DNA of 64,000 nucleotides from Nemania diffusa (taxonomy: Eukaryota > Ascomycota > Sordariomycetes > Xylariales > Xylariaceae), in the NCBI GenBank assembly GCA_038501195.1, contig JBBPUQ010000004.1:2728001-2792000 (forward strand), in the 5' to 3' direction. Positions 23,188 to 33,818 of this stretch are shown here, piece after piece. Below the pieces are notes generated by a model. The model worked only from the letters and a program-made list of their open reading frames with translations, did not search any database and was not told where the DNA came from. Made by a program: the position numbers and the translations under genes. Within the stretch, counting starts at the first letter, position 1. Each line of letters starts with the position of its first letter.

Positions 23188-24281
23188 TTAACCCCCCGTG
23201 AAGAAAACTACGAGAAGAGCTACCGCAGCCACAAGTATGGTTGGAGTAGGTGACGATGAAACAGCCGATCCATCCGAGCCGTCATCCATGGTGGCTAGAG
23301 ATGCCCTCGGAGGTCCTACCACTTTGAGGCATGTTAGAGAAGCGTCAATATCGCTAACTATGCTTCCTTCCCCACTTGGGTAGAAGACTGTAAGGATGGG
23401 GGTAATGCCAAATAGAGCTGCCCGAATATCATCGGGAAGAACAGAGCTCTACGAAGAAGATATATTGTCAGTTTTGGGTTGTTATGTCTTAATACAGCTA
23501 CACTTACAGGGACTGTATGGTCCGTTACATGTGTGAGCTCGTATTGCTTAGGTAGTACCGGCCAGCATGTCGACGTCGAATTGTCGTGTGCTGATATGGG
23601 CTGTGGCGAGTCGTTACCAGTGAGTGCTGTAAAGGATAGCGTTAGATCTACATGCAGTGTTTACGAGCTCGCTCGAATTGACTCGTTGCGTCTTGGCTTA
23701 CCAGTTGAGCTTAGATTGGTCCAGGAGCCTTGTGAGACACGTTGACAAGCGTAATCCATGTTTTTGTCCAAGTTATCCTGTAGTGCAGAGCACAAATCCG
23801 CACTTGAAGTGCTATTGGTGTTGGATCCCTTAAAAAGAGTCCTCGCCCGATCAAGCAAGGCGTCGACACATGCCGAACCCATTGCGTCCGCACAAGTCCC
23901 TTCGGAAGTTTCGCTATCGCTACTACTATTGAACAACAGCCTTGTAGAGACACCATGGAGGAATACGGAACATGCCCCAGTATTGCTGAGGTTCAGGTCG
24001 GGTGGAGTGCCCAGGAAGAAAGAGCTCAGGAAAGATTGGTCAAGAGCGCCAAACCCTTTCGTCCACGATAAGCCTTTGAGGTTCTGTTGAGTGGTTGGAA
24101 GGCGAGTTAGTCCAACATAAGAAAATGAGTCGCCCGCTACCGTGCAATTGTCATCCGTTTTGGCTACTGCCGTGCTCGCAGGACATCCAACTTCAACACA
24201 ACCGACAATAGTGCTGTTGAGGTCTTGGCTGCGGACAGAGGCTAGTAAAGCCAGGATAAGGCTCGCGAATATCAGCTGCAT
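23188..24281 (-). CDS. Predicted secreted GPI-anchored protein, Cys-rich, unknown function
   Basis: Minus-strand exons 24281-23702, 23626-23508 and 23448-23188 give 319 residues. The N-terminus (MQLIFASLILALLASVRSQ) is a clear signal peptide. The ectodomain has regularly spaced Cys (CVEVGCP, DDNC, GACSVF, GTCADAMGSAC, ADLC) and many Asn-X-Ser/Thr sites. The end, SSPTPTILVAAVALLVVFFT then GG, is a hydrophobic GPI-attachment tail preceded by small residues (DGSDGSAVSSS). It therefore probably sits on the plasma membrane or in the cell wall. The domain opening CVEVGCP...SYVGLTRLP...LSWTKGF looks like a family shared among ascomycetes, but I cannot attach a function. It lies beside repeat-rich DNA. 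Confidence 0.83.
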
Positions 24282-24340
24282 CTTAGAAAGATAGACAGGA
24301 TTGTAAGTCGAATAGACTGTAGTCTGGTGCTAGGTAGGAG

Positions 24341-24440
24341 ACTGGTAAACGGGTGGATGGGTGGTAACCGGGTGAGTGGATGGAAAACTGGTGTATGGGT
24401 GGTAAATTGGTGGATGGGTGGGAAATGGGTAGATGGGTAA
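24341..24440. repeat. Purine-rich GGTGGATGGGTGGTAA minisatellite
   Basis: Imperfect tandem copies of GGTGGATGGG and TGGTAA(A/C) run over about 100 bp, with nearly all pyrimidines on the other strand. It lies immediately upstream of the GPI-protein gene, so it may be part of its leader or promoter. Confidence 0.75.
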
Positions 24441-24849
24441 TTCTAGCGAAGAGTCAAATAGAGTGCGAGGGGCAAAGTTCTTTGGATGGCTGTTGTGTTG
24501 GAGGCGGTGAATGAAATCTGATCGAAAATGAATCATAACAACGGCACTACATAGGTCATACCTACTGCGTCACCGTACTACCACGCGCCTTCCCAAATTA
24601 TTAGTACCACCATACATCCATCTCCCTTACACGCATCGGTCCTAAATGTCCCTAAATTGAGTGCGGCGTCGAGCCCGGGCACCAACTACAGCTTGATTTT
24701 AACGCCTTTCTACGACTTTTCACCGACGGTGCTTCATTACTACATTTCCGACAAATAGATTTTAATTTTTGAAAAATCGTATTTTTCCTACTATTCGTTC
24801 TTAATTTGGCAATCATCGTATACACAGTACAATAAAGTACCAGCTATTA

Positions 24850-25255
24850 GGTCAGTTGAGCCCAGTCAGGCGTAATCACGTCAGTCAGGTCGATCAGTTC
24901 TAGTCAGGTGCAGTCAAGTCTAGTTAAATTATTCAAGTCCATTGGGCCAATCAGGTCAATCGAAACAGCCAATACAGTCGAGTTTGTCAAGCCAACCAAG
25001 GTTACTGAGGTTAATTAAACCAATCAGGTCAATGAAAACAATCAGGCCAATTAAAATAATCAGGTCAGTCGGCGCAGCCAAAGCAATCGAGTTTGTCAAG
25101 CAAACCAAATCCAACTAGGCCAATGAAAACAATCAAGTCAGTTAAAAGAAAAACCAGGCCAATGAAGAACAATCAAGTCCATCGAAACAGCCAAAGCAGC
25201 CGAGTTTGTCAAGCCAACCAAAGTCAACCAGGTCCCGTCAGGTTCGTTAAATCTG
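24850..25255. repeat. Degenerate CAATCAGGTCA array with a period of about 110 bp
   Basis: Short units like (C)AATCAGGTCA, AGTCAGGT and CAATGAAAACAATCA recur throughout. On top of this is a longer repeat: AGTTTGTCAA occurs at 24981, 25090 and 25203, each time preceded by a CAGCCAA-type block and followed by an AACCAA-type one, giving spacings of 109 and 113 bp. No long intact ORF supports coding. Confidence 0.8.
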
Positions 25256-25811
25256 ATAGTTAAATTATTATAGTCGGAAATGTGGGAATGGGCGACCACG
25301 CTCACCTCCAATTCTCCATTTTTAACTATGAAGCCCTTCATGGTAGCACGAGGAGGGTTACCGAAGAGGCGACGGGAACGGTGACAGGAACGGTGACGGT
25401 CTTTCGCCCCTCATAGTCCAATTTGTCAAGCTGGTTACGAAATTTACATGTGTGATGCGATCTTGTGACGCTTTGTTGGTGCATCGACGAATATGTGTAG
25501 CTGGCGTTCGGGCAATCTCCGAATCCTCGTGTTTTGGCGCTTTGGTCAAATTAGGGGCATGAAGGTTGTCATACCAAAGCCTCGTTGTCGGATCACTGAT
25601 ACCATTACAATATTTGCAACTTCAGTTTATAGAGATTAGATGGTGAGCTAGAGATTTGGATTTAAGATAAATATGCTCGGTGCTTCCCAGTTTCCTCGAA
25701 TAAGTGTACCATCAATGAACAGAGTCTTCCATCCACCACTCACCACATTCTATCTTTGGGACTTGCATCTACAGTCATACAACCTTCGTTTTACAATCTT
25801 TAATACTCGCA
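25256..25811. other. Intergenic: promoter of the uncharacterised 25.8-kb gene
   Basis: Includes small inverted and direct repeats (GACGGGAACGGTGACAGGAACGGTGACGG-type near 25370-25400). The immediate 60 bp before the start codon are pyrimidine-rich. No gene seen. Confidence 0.45.
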
Positions 25812-26885
25812 ATGGCTAATGCAGTAGTCGATATTATCGCGTTCTTAGGAGGTTTCCTCAGTATCGTCGATTTTGCGAAAGACAATGTTCCTGACCAGAA
25901 AGCTGTGGGCTCCACGGTTAGGGTCACTGTTGGTCTCGATACGCATGGCGGACTCAACAATGCTGGTGGCGATCTGCCTGATATTCGACTCTTCAACGAG
26001 GGCGGCGGATTCCTTGGTATGGTAGCTGATCCTGGTAAAGTCAAGACAGGAAGTTTCGAAGACATCACCATTAAGCATGATGACGGCTCAGGGCAGCAAG
26101 CCACATACGCCCTCTTCTCAGCCAACAACGACGCCATTTGTATTGCCTACACTTCAATCACCTGGCCAAGCGGCGACCATTACGCGTGGGTGGGAGACTG
26201 GGGCCACAAATGCGGTGGCACTTGGTACTATTCCAATGTTTACCTTGCTGGATCTGGCATCAAGCCGGACTGCTTTTGGATAGATGCAAACAACGACACG
26301 CCTCAGACTGGATTCCAATTACACTGGACGGAGTTTGTCAGGAATGACGGCGACAAAATCCCTACAAGTCCGGACGACCAGAACAGTCTAATTGATTACA
26401 TTTGCAACTCGGGAGTACCATTCAGAATGCACAACTATCCCGACAAAGACCCACACTCGATCTACTTCTACCCCCCAACAAACCCCAGTCGATCGCTACC
26501 AGAAAAACGAATGCCGGACACTAGAACGTCATATGGGCCGCCGAAGCACTCCCTCTCCGCTCGATTCCGATCTTCACAAGACCACCCCGAATCAAACCAG
26601 ACGACTATATCGCAACGAATGAAGGGTAGCTTGGTTATTGGCGACGATGCCCGACACTCTGCTGAGGAACTCTGCGCAAGTGATACTTCGTCTGGCCCAG
26701 ACTTTCTAAATAAACGAGGCGGAGTTTTCTGCCGGATGTCAGACAAGACGATCTGGCCAGTCTGTAACGAGCTTGCGACCAACGACAACTGCTTCAACAA
26801 CGATCTCCACCAGTTGGTTATCAATGGCGTTGCTAGCAGAGATGAGCCGTATACAAACATCATCGACTGGACATCAGGAAATTAG
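25812..26885 (+). CDS. Uncharacterised fungal protein, 357 residues
   Basis: One uninterrupted exon starting at ATG 25812 after a pyrimidine-rich leader. I do not recognise a named domain. The N-terminus (VVDIIAFLGGFLSIVDFA) is hydrophobic but not a clean signal peptide. Residues 35-180 look like a beta-sandwich: VRVTVGLDTHGG, ICIAYTSITWPSGDHYAWVG, CGGTWYYSNVYL and PDCFWIDANNDTPQTGFQLH. A disordered Ser/Pro/Arg stretch (about 220-270) joins it to a second conserved-looking module with HSAEELC, SSGPDFLNKRGGVFCRM, WPVC and NCFN, i.e. regularly spaced Cys. The pattern suggests a real protein family with two parts. Expression site and function are unknown. It sits next to repeat arrays in an AT-rich region, a setting common for lineage-variable genes. 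Confidence 0.78.
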   Translation: MANAVVDIIAFLGGFLSIVDFAKDNVPDQKAVGSTVRVTVGLDTHGGLNNAGGDLPDIRLFNEGGGFLGMVADPGKVKTGSFEDITIKHDDGSGQQATYALFSANNDAICIAYTSITWPSGDHYAWVGDWGHKCGGTWYYSNVYLAGSGIKPDCFWIDANNDTPQTGFQLHWTEFVRNDGDKIPTSPDDQNSLIDYICNSGVPFRMHNYPDKDPHSIYFYPPTNPSRSLPEKRMPDTRTSYGPPKHSLSARFRSSQDHPESNQTTISQRMKGSLVIGDDARHSAEELCASDTSSGPDFLNKRGGVFCRMSDKTIWPVCNELATNDNCFNNDLHQLVINGVASRDEPYTNIIDWTSGN

Positions 26886-27976
26886 CAGGATGCTGTCTGA
26901 GCCTCAATATATTGGAAGTAAAGGGCAGTTTATGACTGACTAATACTTAATGGGCGTGTTGATACTGCTATAATTCTTTATGTCACGCCACATCCCCCTT
27001 TTTCTTTCTATACTTAATTAGTTGCATGAGGGTAACTAGTCAACTTCTAGTTGTAATTATTAGGAAATCAGTAATATAAAGTTTGGAATCAATTTAACCT
27101 TTTATAAAGGGGAAATGATCGTATTAATCTTTTACCCCTAGACGTTTATCTCCTAGTGATCTACCAGTGACCTCACACTAATTCTCCAATATTGTAGTTA
27201 AATACCATTGAATTGAGCTATCGTGATGAAGATAATAGTCTTTAAAAATCATATGCAATATCAGCAACAATACATAGGAGATGCCATAAGGATGTCAACT
27301 GCTCACATCAGCTAGCCTGTAAGATATGTTAGGAACTATGTCTGTGATGTTCAGTAGAGCGAAAATAAGGGTATTTAACTTACTAAATCCTATGTTGCTT
27401 GCCAATGTTATAACATGGCGTTAAGTATATTTATAATAACTTTATAAAACGTTGTAATACGAAGGTCACGTGCACACCTCAACGTCACGAAATTGAGATG
27501 CAAAACATTGCACTAAAATACAAGCAACCATTAGCCCGATTCCTAGAATTTAAATGCATTTTTATGGCTGTCTATTAAATCCACGTTAGCTAAGAAAACT
27601 GAGGTGTATGAATAAGATAGGTCGAGGTGGGTTAGCACCGTGAATACTACTATTAACTTCAGCAATGGGTTTATGCGTGAGCTCTTGCAAATGGTGGCTT
27701 AATCAACAAACCTTTGAGATAGGCCACGATAATGGACAAGAATATATACCAAAGTCATATCAAGGAAGTGCTGGTATACTGTTCCAGGGCCGTATCAATT
27801 CTTTTCACTAGGCTATTGGATCACTATGGATCAACTGAAAACCTCCAATTCCCTTCATTTTCGTAGAACTCAATGCAATAACGCCAGGCAAGCATGCCGC
27901 AAGATCCATAACCTTTCCCCCCCCCCCTTCCTAGACTTCGTCGATTCCTGGTGCTGAAAATAGACTGTTCAAGTTC
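26886..27976. other. AT-rich intergenic between convergent genes
   Basis: Rich in TTATAA-type sequence, with an 11-C run at 27917-27927. No coding or RNA signal is supported. Confidence 0.5.
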
Positions 27977-28855
27977 TTAAATGTCGAATGGAACATGTGG
28001 TTGCTGAGGCATGACAAGCAAGTTCTCAGAAAGGGTATCATTTGGGCGGTTTAAGTAGCGGGACTGGACTATGAAAGTATCAGCAAGTTGCAATCTCTGA
28101 ATCAGTTTGCCTGTTAAGCTCAGAGATTTAACGCGCGCCCAACTCTCGACATATATTGTTCGCATATGACTTGCAGGTACAACACGTATGAGTTTAAGTG
28201 CTTGGGCAACAAGAAGGAAAAGGAAACCAGTGCCGGGCCCGTTCGTGACGATAACGCTGGGATAATGAGGTCGAGGACTAGACTTTTGATATGGAGGTGT
28301 GATAAGTATGCGGAGGATGTCCAGGATGCTCAAGATGGCAGTGAAAGGAGTGGTGAGCCAGCTTTGGTGAACATAACGGGCACGTCCAAATCGCATGATA
28401 TCAAAAGTACCGCTGTCCATAGAGTGGCGTGAAAATCGAACCAGAAGACGGCGTTCAAAAGCCATGATTTTGTCATAGCTCTTCAAATCATCTTTACCAA
28501 CAGCCCAGCGGCGATGAGATGATTTCTCTGGACGAATACTCCGTTCCACCATTTGAATCATCTCGGCAGTATGGCCACCAGACCCACATATCATTAGGAT
28601 GTAATGAGTAGATAATCCACGTACCGTTCCTGCGTCTGCTTCCAAGACGAGGTAGCCCATGACAAGGAGGAGTGCCATACCAGTAGCCAGCATGATACCA
28701 CCGCCGATTTTGGTTCTACCCACGAGGTTCGTCACAATCGTGGCAATGGCAAGGGCAGTGCAAAGAATGACAGCTAGAAATATGCCATCTTTGATGAGGT
28801 TGATAATAGCACTGCCAATGACATTCTGCACAGCTTGATCACGATTGGTGTTCAT
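27977..28855 (-). CDS. ALG14: UDP-GlcNAc transferase membrane subunit Alg14
   Basis: A single minus-strand exon of 292 residues from the ATG at 28855. Although the frame stays open up to 29143, the extra 96 residues are His/Ser/Thr-rich and unlike Alg14, so they are treated as leader. Two membrane segments (IFLAVILCTALAIATIV and IMLATGMALLLVMGYLVLEA) come first. Then the family signature HYILMICGSGGHTAEMIQM is followed by PSVIVTNGPGTGF, IYVESWARVKSLSLTGKL and ADTFIVQS. Alg14 anchors the catalytic subunit Alg13 to the ER membrane, and together they add the second GlcNAc to the dolichol-linked N-glycan precursor. Alg13 is not in the window. Confidence 0.93.
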   Translation of the reverse strand: MNTNRDQAVQNVIGSAIINLIKDGIFLAVILCTALAIATIVTNLVGRTKIGGGIMLATGMALLLVMGYLVLEADAGTVRGLSTHYILMICGSGGHTAEMIQMVERSIRPEKSSHRRWAVGKDDLKSYDKIMAFERRLLVRFSRHSMDSGTFDIMRFGRARYVHQSWLTTPFTAILSILDILRILITPPYQKSSPRPHYPSVIVTNGPGTGFLFLLVAQALKLIRVVPASHMRTIYVESWARVKSLSLTGKLIQRLQLADTFIVQSRYLNRPNDTLSENLLVMPQQPHVPFDI

Positions 28856-30711
28856 TTTGACGAGGCTGTCTTTGTGTGGTTGATTTTGATGAAAAGTAAA
28901 TGAGTGATTGTTGTCTGTGGTCTGGTGGATTGGATGAGATGAGAGAGTAGATGTTTGTGAAAAGTGGTGGGAAGAATGGTGGCTAGGATGGATGTCTTGA
29001 GGAGACTTTATATTAAATTTTGTAGGACCCTCCATTGCTGACGCCGGTTTTATCCAGTTCCAAGTAGGCAAGAGCCAGATCGGCGTTGGTACTTTTATTG
29101 TCACAAGACAAGTTCTGATACATGGGAATCGGCGTGTTGTCAATGGTAGTGCCAGATGATATAGTAGAGGTAGCAGATCTCGGGTCAGAGGCCCCTGAAC
29201 TTTATGTCTAGCCTTAGCTGCGCATGTGGCTGCACCCCAGAGCTATTGAATAAAACTCAGGGAACATAAGAAGCATCTGCCGATGAATTTGTCCCGGCAG
29301 GAATCACTAAGCTTCCTTTGTACTTGCTACCTTGCCTGATTGTTTTCATATTCTTGTAGAGATATCCAGAATCACTAGATATTCTTCCCCGAGATTGTGA
29401 GATAATGAAGTCACACGCAGCGTGCTTGTGGCTAATGAAAACGAGGTATTTTAGAGCATAGCTCCCAAGTCTTAGTTTCTGAGCGATTGCTTCTGCGAGT
29501 CATACACGCAGTCCGTAGCTTAAGCTTAGGGAGACCATATCCCATCAAGTAGTAATGATATATATAATGGCTGTAGTCTTGGCCGAGGTTAGATGGGGTT
29601 GGCTTAGGATTTAGAAAAGGCCACAGCCAAACCAATCATAGTATATATCAATGAGGTGCTTCGGAGGGTCCCAAGAAGTTGATTTTATCCCTGGCTGAGG
29701 TATGTCAGTACCCTTAACTAGGGAGTAGCTGAGAGGAAATAAATAAGAAGCGAATAGATGCGTAAAGTGGTGCTCTGAGAGAGGATAAAGGAAGAAACGC
29801 ATGGCAGGGTAAAAATAGTGATAGAGAATTATGCTGATGACTTGACATTAACGCAAGAGAAACTCAAAAATCTCAAAGACCTAATGCATCTTGCATCTCC
29901 GACTTACCCTGGGTATTGATGAATGTTGGCCTCATGCGAGGCGCTGGCGTGGCGAAGACCAGACAGGGAAAGCGTAGCAAGTAGCAAGACGTGCAGCTGA
30001 GATTTGCCTTCGATTTCCGACTTTCTGCTTGTATTGGAATTGAAGGAATGGTATAGAGGTAGTTAGAGATGACACTTCCGAGTTGCATGGACGATTACTC
30101 TCAGGATAGAACTATGGTGTAACTAGGACACAACTGGCTTTATTTGATCCGTGTTTCTATACAGTAATACTGTAATATTTATACTGTACGAGCTACTTCT
30201 TCTTTGAGTACCTACCTAGGTACACTTCAGTAATACTTGCGCATACCTATATTTGTAGGCAGGAGCGGTGCTTGCTGACCCCTAGATTAGAGCACTGCCC
30301 CTGCCTACCTTAGAGGCGCTACCTTAGGTACTACCTGGAAGGTATAGGTACCTACATACATATATATGTACCAGGTACCTACTTAAGGTACCCAATTGTA
30401 CTGGCTGCAGCGCCCTTATCGATTGCAGCTTGTTTGCTTCTAGATGCTCTGCACCTTCCATAGGTATCTACAGGTAACCTTGTCGCATAAGCTTCTATCA
30501 AATGTCAACAATAGGTAGGCGGCTAGACATAATACCTGAGGAGTTCTCGTCAACTTGTAAATCGTGCTCTTTGTTACTAGGCTCGTTGGTACCGCTACCG
30601 GAAACTCGAAAGCTCCCTTTCTCCTCTTTCTCTAGCTAGGCCGCGACCTTTGGCATAAAGTGAACCGGGATCAAGGAGCTTCCCTTTTTCACATGTTCCG
30701 ACATAGCTAAA
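28856..30711. other. Divergent intergenic region of ALG14 and IMA1
   Basis: 1.86 kb with only short, unconvincing ORFs. The segment 30205-30420 is dense in GGTACCT and TACCTAGGTA motifs (perfect palindrome at 30213-30222). It is probably a pair of promoters plus neutral spacer. Confidence 0.5.
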
Positions 30712-32985
30712 ATGGCAACTCTTCGGCCTAGGAGATTTCTGCGCTGTTTCTATTGTGGACAGAGATCAAATCTCCAGTTCAAAGCTCAGAAATCATTCGA
30801 CTGTCCCAAATGCGATGCGACTAACTGGTTAGATCGGGTAAGAGACTACTTGAACCTCGTTCTCACTCGCCATCATGCGCGGCCTTGCTGACGAAAAGTA
30901 TAGAATGGTGAGATTACAGACCCCCCGACCGCAGCCGAAACCCTCGAGCGCAACAATCTTCAATATGCTATCCCTCGACATTCTGCTTATCGGTCACCCT
31001 CCCCGGTAGACCCGGCTGCCGAAAGTGTAACCGGCGATTCTGTTTTCTGCGCAACTTGCCTCCGAAACCAGCAGATATTGAGTAGTTCTCTCGCACAATT
31101 CGAGTGGCCGGATGACGCTTCAGGTACAGAACATAAAGAAAGAGAGCGCAAATTCTGGAATCTTAGGAGATCGCTTGAGAAAAGATACCCCCAGGTCTGC
31201 GAGGAATGTTTATCAAAAGTCAATAAAAAACTGCAACAAGCGAGCTACATGGCGCAAACTGACCACCTTCGGCGCATGGTGGACCGCACACGATCACAGC
31301 GGACGGGTGTGAAGAAGCGTAGCCCGTTGGATGTTTTTGACTTCCTGGGCAAGTTGAGCTGGTATACTAGCTTTGCACTCCAAGCTGCGTGGCATACAAC
31401 GGTGGCTTCTCTTCTTCTCACCGAATCATATGCTTCCGTAAGACACAGTAACTGGATACCTGTTGCTTTGGGTGCCTTCCATCGAATGGGTGTTAAAATG
31501 TTACCGCAATCGGACTGGATCATGAAGTGGGCAATACTTATTGGGATGTGTTCATTTCCATGGAATCCGCGCTTTAAACAGACCATTCGAGGGTTTACTG
31601 CCCATATACTCGGCTTCAGACAGTGGTATACCTACCAGCTACTCATTATAATCGTGCGATTTATCGCACTTTCTATCGCGCAGTACAGCAAATCCCGAGG
31701 GCTCCCTGCGGCAACCCAACTCGGCCCTCAGCTTGTTATTGTCTTGGTTACGGCCTATGTAAGTTGTAGAATTAATGTGAATGACATAGCGACTAAATGG
31801 GCATAGGTTTACTTGGCAGCCAAGAAATCGATTCACACGGACACTACTCCCCTCTTTCGGCGACCAGCAGAGCTGACCGCTGGCTTGCACATGGACGTCA
31901 ATGAGAAATACTCGACGCACCAGGATAACTTCAGTGGCATTCTTGATGACATATTAACTTCGCCCCTTCCCCAGGAAGACGGCATTATGCGAATCTCCTC
32001 ATCAGAGCAATCAACATCGCTTCCATCTGCAATAGGTCGTCGGGCGCCCGTTAAGAGGGACACGAGTGACTCCATCTCTGACATTACTCGTGGAGTTGGG
32101 CAACTTCCTCAAACATCGCTTTGTGACGATGAAATGGACTGGTCTCCATCCGCTTCCCAGCACCGCGCATTCAGCTCTTATAATCCTTATAGAATTAAGA
32201 ATACCAACCCCAGGTTCAGCGACACCCCGATCGAACCGAAACCGGGTCCTATATGGTATAAAGTACCAGCCGCCCCTACAAGTCCAGCCCAGAGGTTGCG
32301 AAACCCTCCTATGCGCCCCATAATCCGAGAAAGCCCAAAAGAGAAGGAGACTTTCTTTCAGTCAGCAGGAGGGCAGTCTCTTGATCTTAGGGGCAACGAG
32401 CAGAGGAGTTCGACCGGGCTGAATTTGGCGCCAGCTAAATTTTACGCCCTCGACCCGCAGGATGATCCTCGGGACTCTCTATCGAGCATGTTTGCACATT
32501 CGTTTAACATCAGTCCAGACCCAGAGGAGAAAGGGGAAAGTGATAAGAAGGGTACTTCAGACTTATCCAACGCAAGTCCAAATCGTACCACGACGCGCGT
32601 GATCGAGTTGATAGCTATCGTTACGGCTTTAGGCGTCTGGAAGTTTGTGTCGGATACCGACGAGCACTATGGGCGAAGCGTAGCCCTAGCTGCCATTTCT
32701 GTTTGTCTCATGGTTTCTGTCAGATTGGCAGCTGACTTGGAAATCGATTACGAAATTCATGGAGCTATACGGCCGTCGGTCTTCACACCGTCTTTGGCCA
32801 ACCTGGCGCTGGCTCAGGTCATTGTTGCTCTTATTATTATGTGGAATGTGTGGTCAGGAAATGCAGCGTTAGGGTCAAAAGTGTATGGAAATGCCGCGTT
32901 TGGTAGCATTATCATTCATCAGGTGTGGCATATCTACATAAGTTTATATGCGGAAAAGAAAGCGTACAACTCTGGGACGCGATGA
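30712..32985 (+). CDS. IMA1: Ima1/Samp1-type inner nuclear membrane protein
   Basis: Exons 30712-30837, 30904-31758 and 31807-32985 give 719 residues; the second intron is only 48 bp. The N-terminal Ima1 zinc-binding domain is clear: RFLRCFYCG and SFDCPKCDATNWLD give four Cys (12, 15, 31, 34), followed after the splice by NGEITDPP. Further Cys pairs (FCATCLRN, CEECLSK) belong to the same region. Several membrane segments follow (ALQAAWHTTVASLLLTE, LLIIIVRFIALSIAQY, LVIVLVTAY), then a Ser/Pro-rich nucleoplasmic loop and a C-terminal hydrophobic cluster. In fission yeast and animals the family connects heterochromatin and microtubule-linked LINC complexes at the nuclear envelope. Domain order supports the call strongly; the exact role here is inferred. 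Confidence 0.9.
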
Positions 32986-33818
32986 GTGATGGGAATGCGG
33001 ATCACGGGATCGGCTTATGTATATCGGCACGGGTTAGATAATGTCTTGATTTTTAGCATCGCGTGGAGTTGCGGGAATTGCATTGGATGGAAGGTCGGTT
33101 CGCACGATACCCGGCAGTACTCCAGGCTACTGCGAAAGAGGAGTTACAGTATTGTATATGTATACGCGTTAAGCAAGAGGTGTATAATCATTTCCTGCAA
33201 GGAAAACCATGGCACATAGGAACTGATTGTGCATTGGCGGCCCCTTTGGATGATTTCTAAGTAGTGGCTAGGCGTGGCTAGGCGTGGTATTCACTTTGTT
33301 AGATTACTTCGTCGCACCTGCGTACGCATAGATGCTAGGCATTAGTATATCAAAAAAGGGGTTGTTGACAGTGTTTGTGGCGTCTTTGACGGGCTTCCGG
33401 GTACCTATTTTAGGCCGGTATTTTTTAGAACGTTAGCAGCGGTTACCCGCGTTACCTCATACGATAGCCGTAGCGGGTAACGCCACTGTCAGGCAGTCGC
33501 CTTTCAGCTGTGGGTCGATTGTGACGGACGCCCTCGGAGCGCGCGGACATACACTGGTTAGGCTCCCGCGACTGGCCATTAATTAATTTTACCCTCGCCC
33601 CCTGACAAAATTGCGTCGTGAGATATCCGTCTTCGTCCCTCCTTTATCAGCGTCAAATCCCACAGCAACCAACTACGTTCCTTGATATTTTACGTCTGCC
33701 TTCCCCTCCTTCACCTATACCCTCCGCTTGGCCGTCCACGCTCTCTCTTTTCGACCAGCTTTCGATTGCTTTGGCCGTTCTTATTCCATTTACACTGCCT
33801 GAATCCTCGGGCGGTACC
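32986..33818. promoter_or_regulatory. IMA1 3' flank and SCS7 promoter
   Basis: GTTACCCGC at 33442-33450 is repeated in inverse orientation (GCGGGTAAC) at 33473-33481, with a further GTTACC copy directly after the first. This dyad is about 340 bp before the SCS7 start codon. No gene is seen in the rest. Confidence 0.45.

Noticed and set aside
28856..29143. N-terminal extension of ALG14
   Set aside because: The frame is open but the added residues are low-complexity His/Ser/Thr; the family starts close to the Met at 28855.
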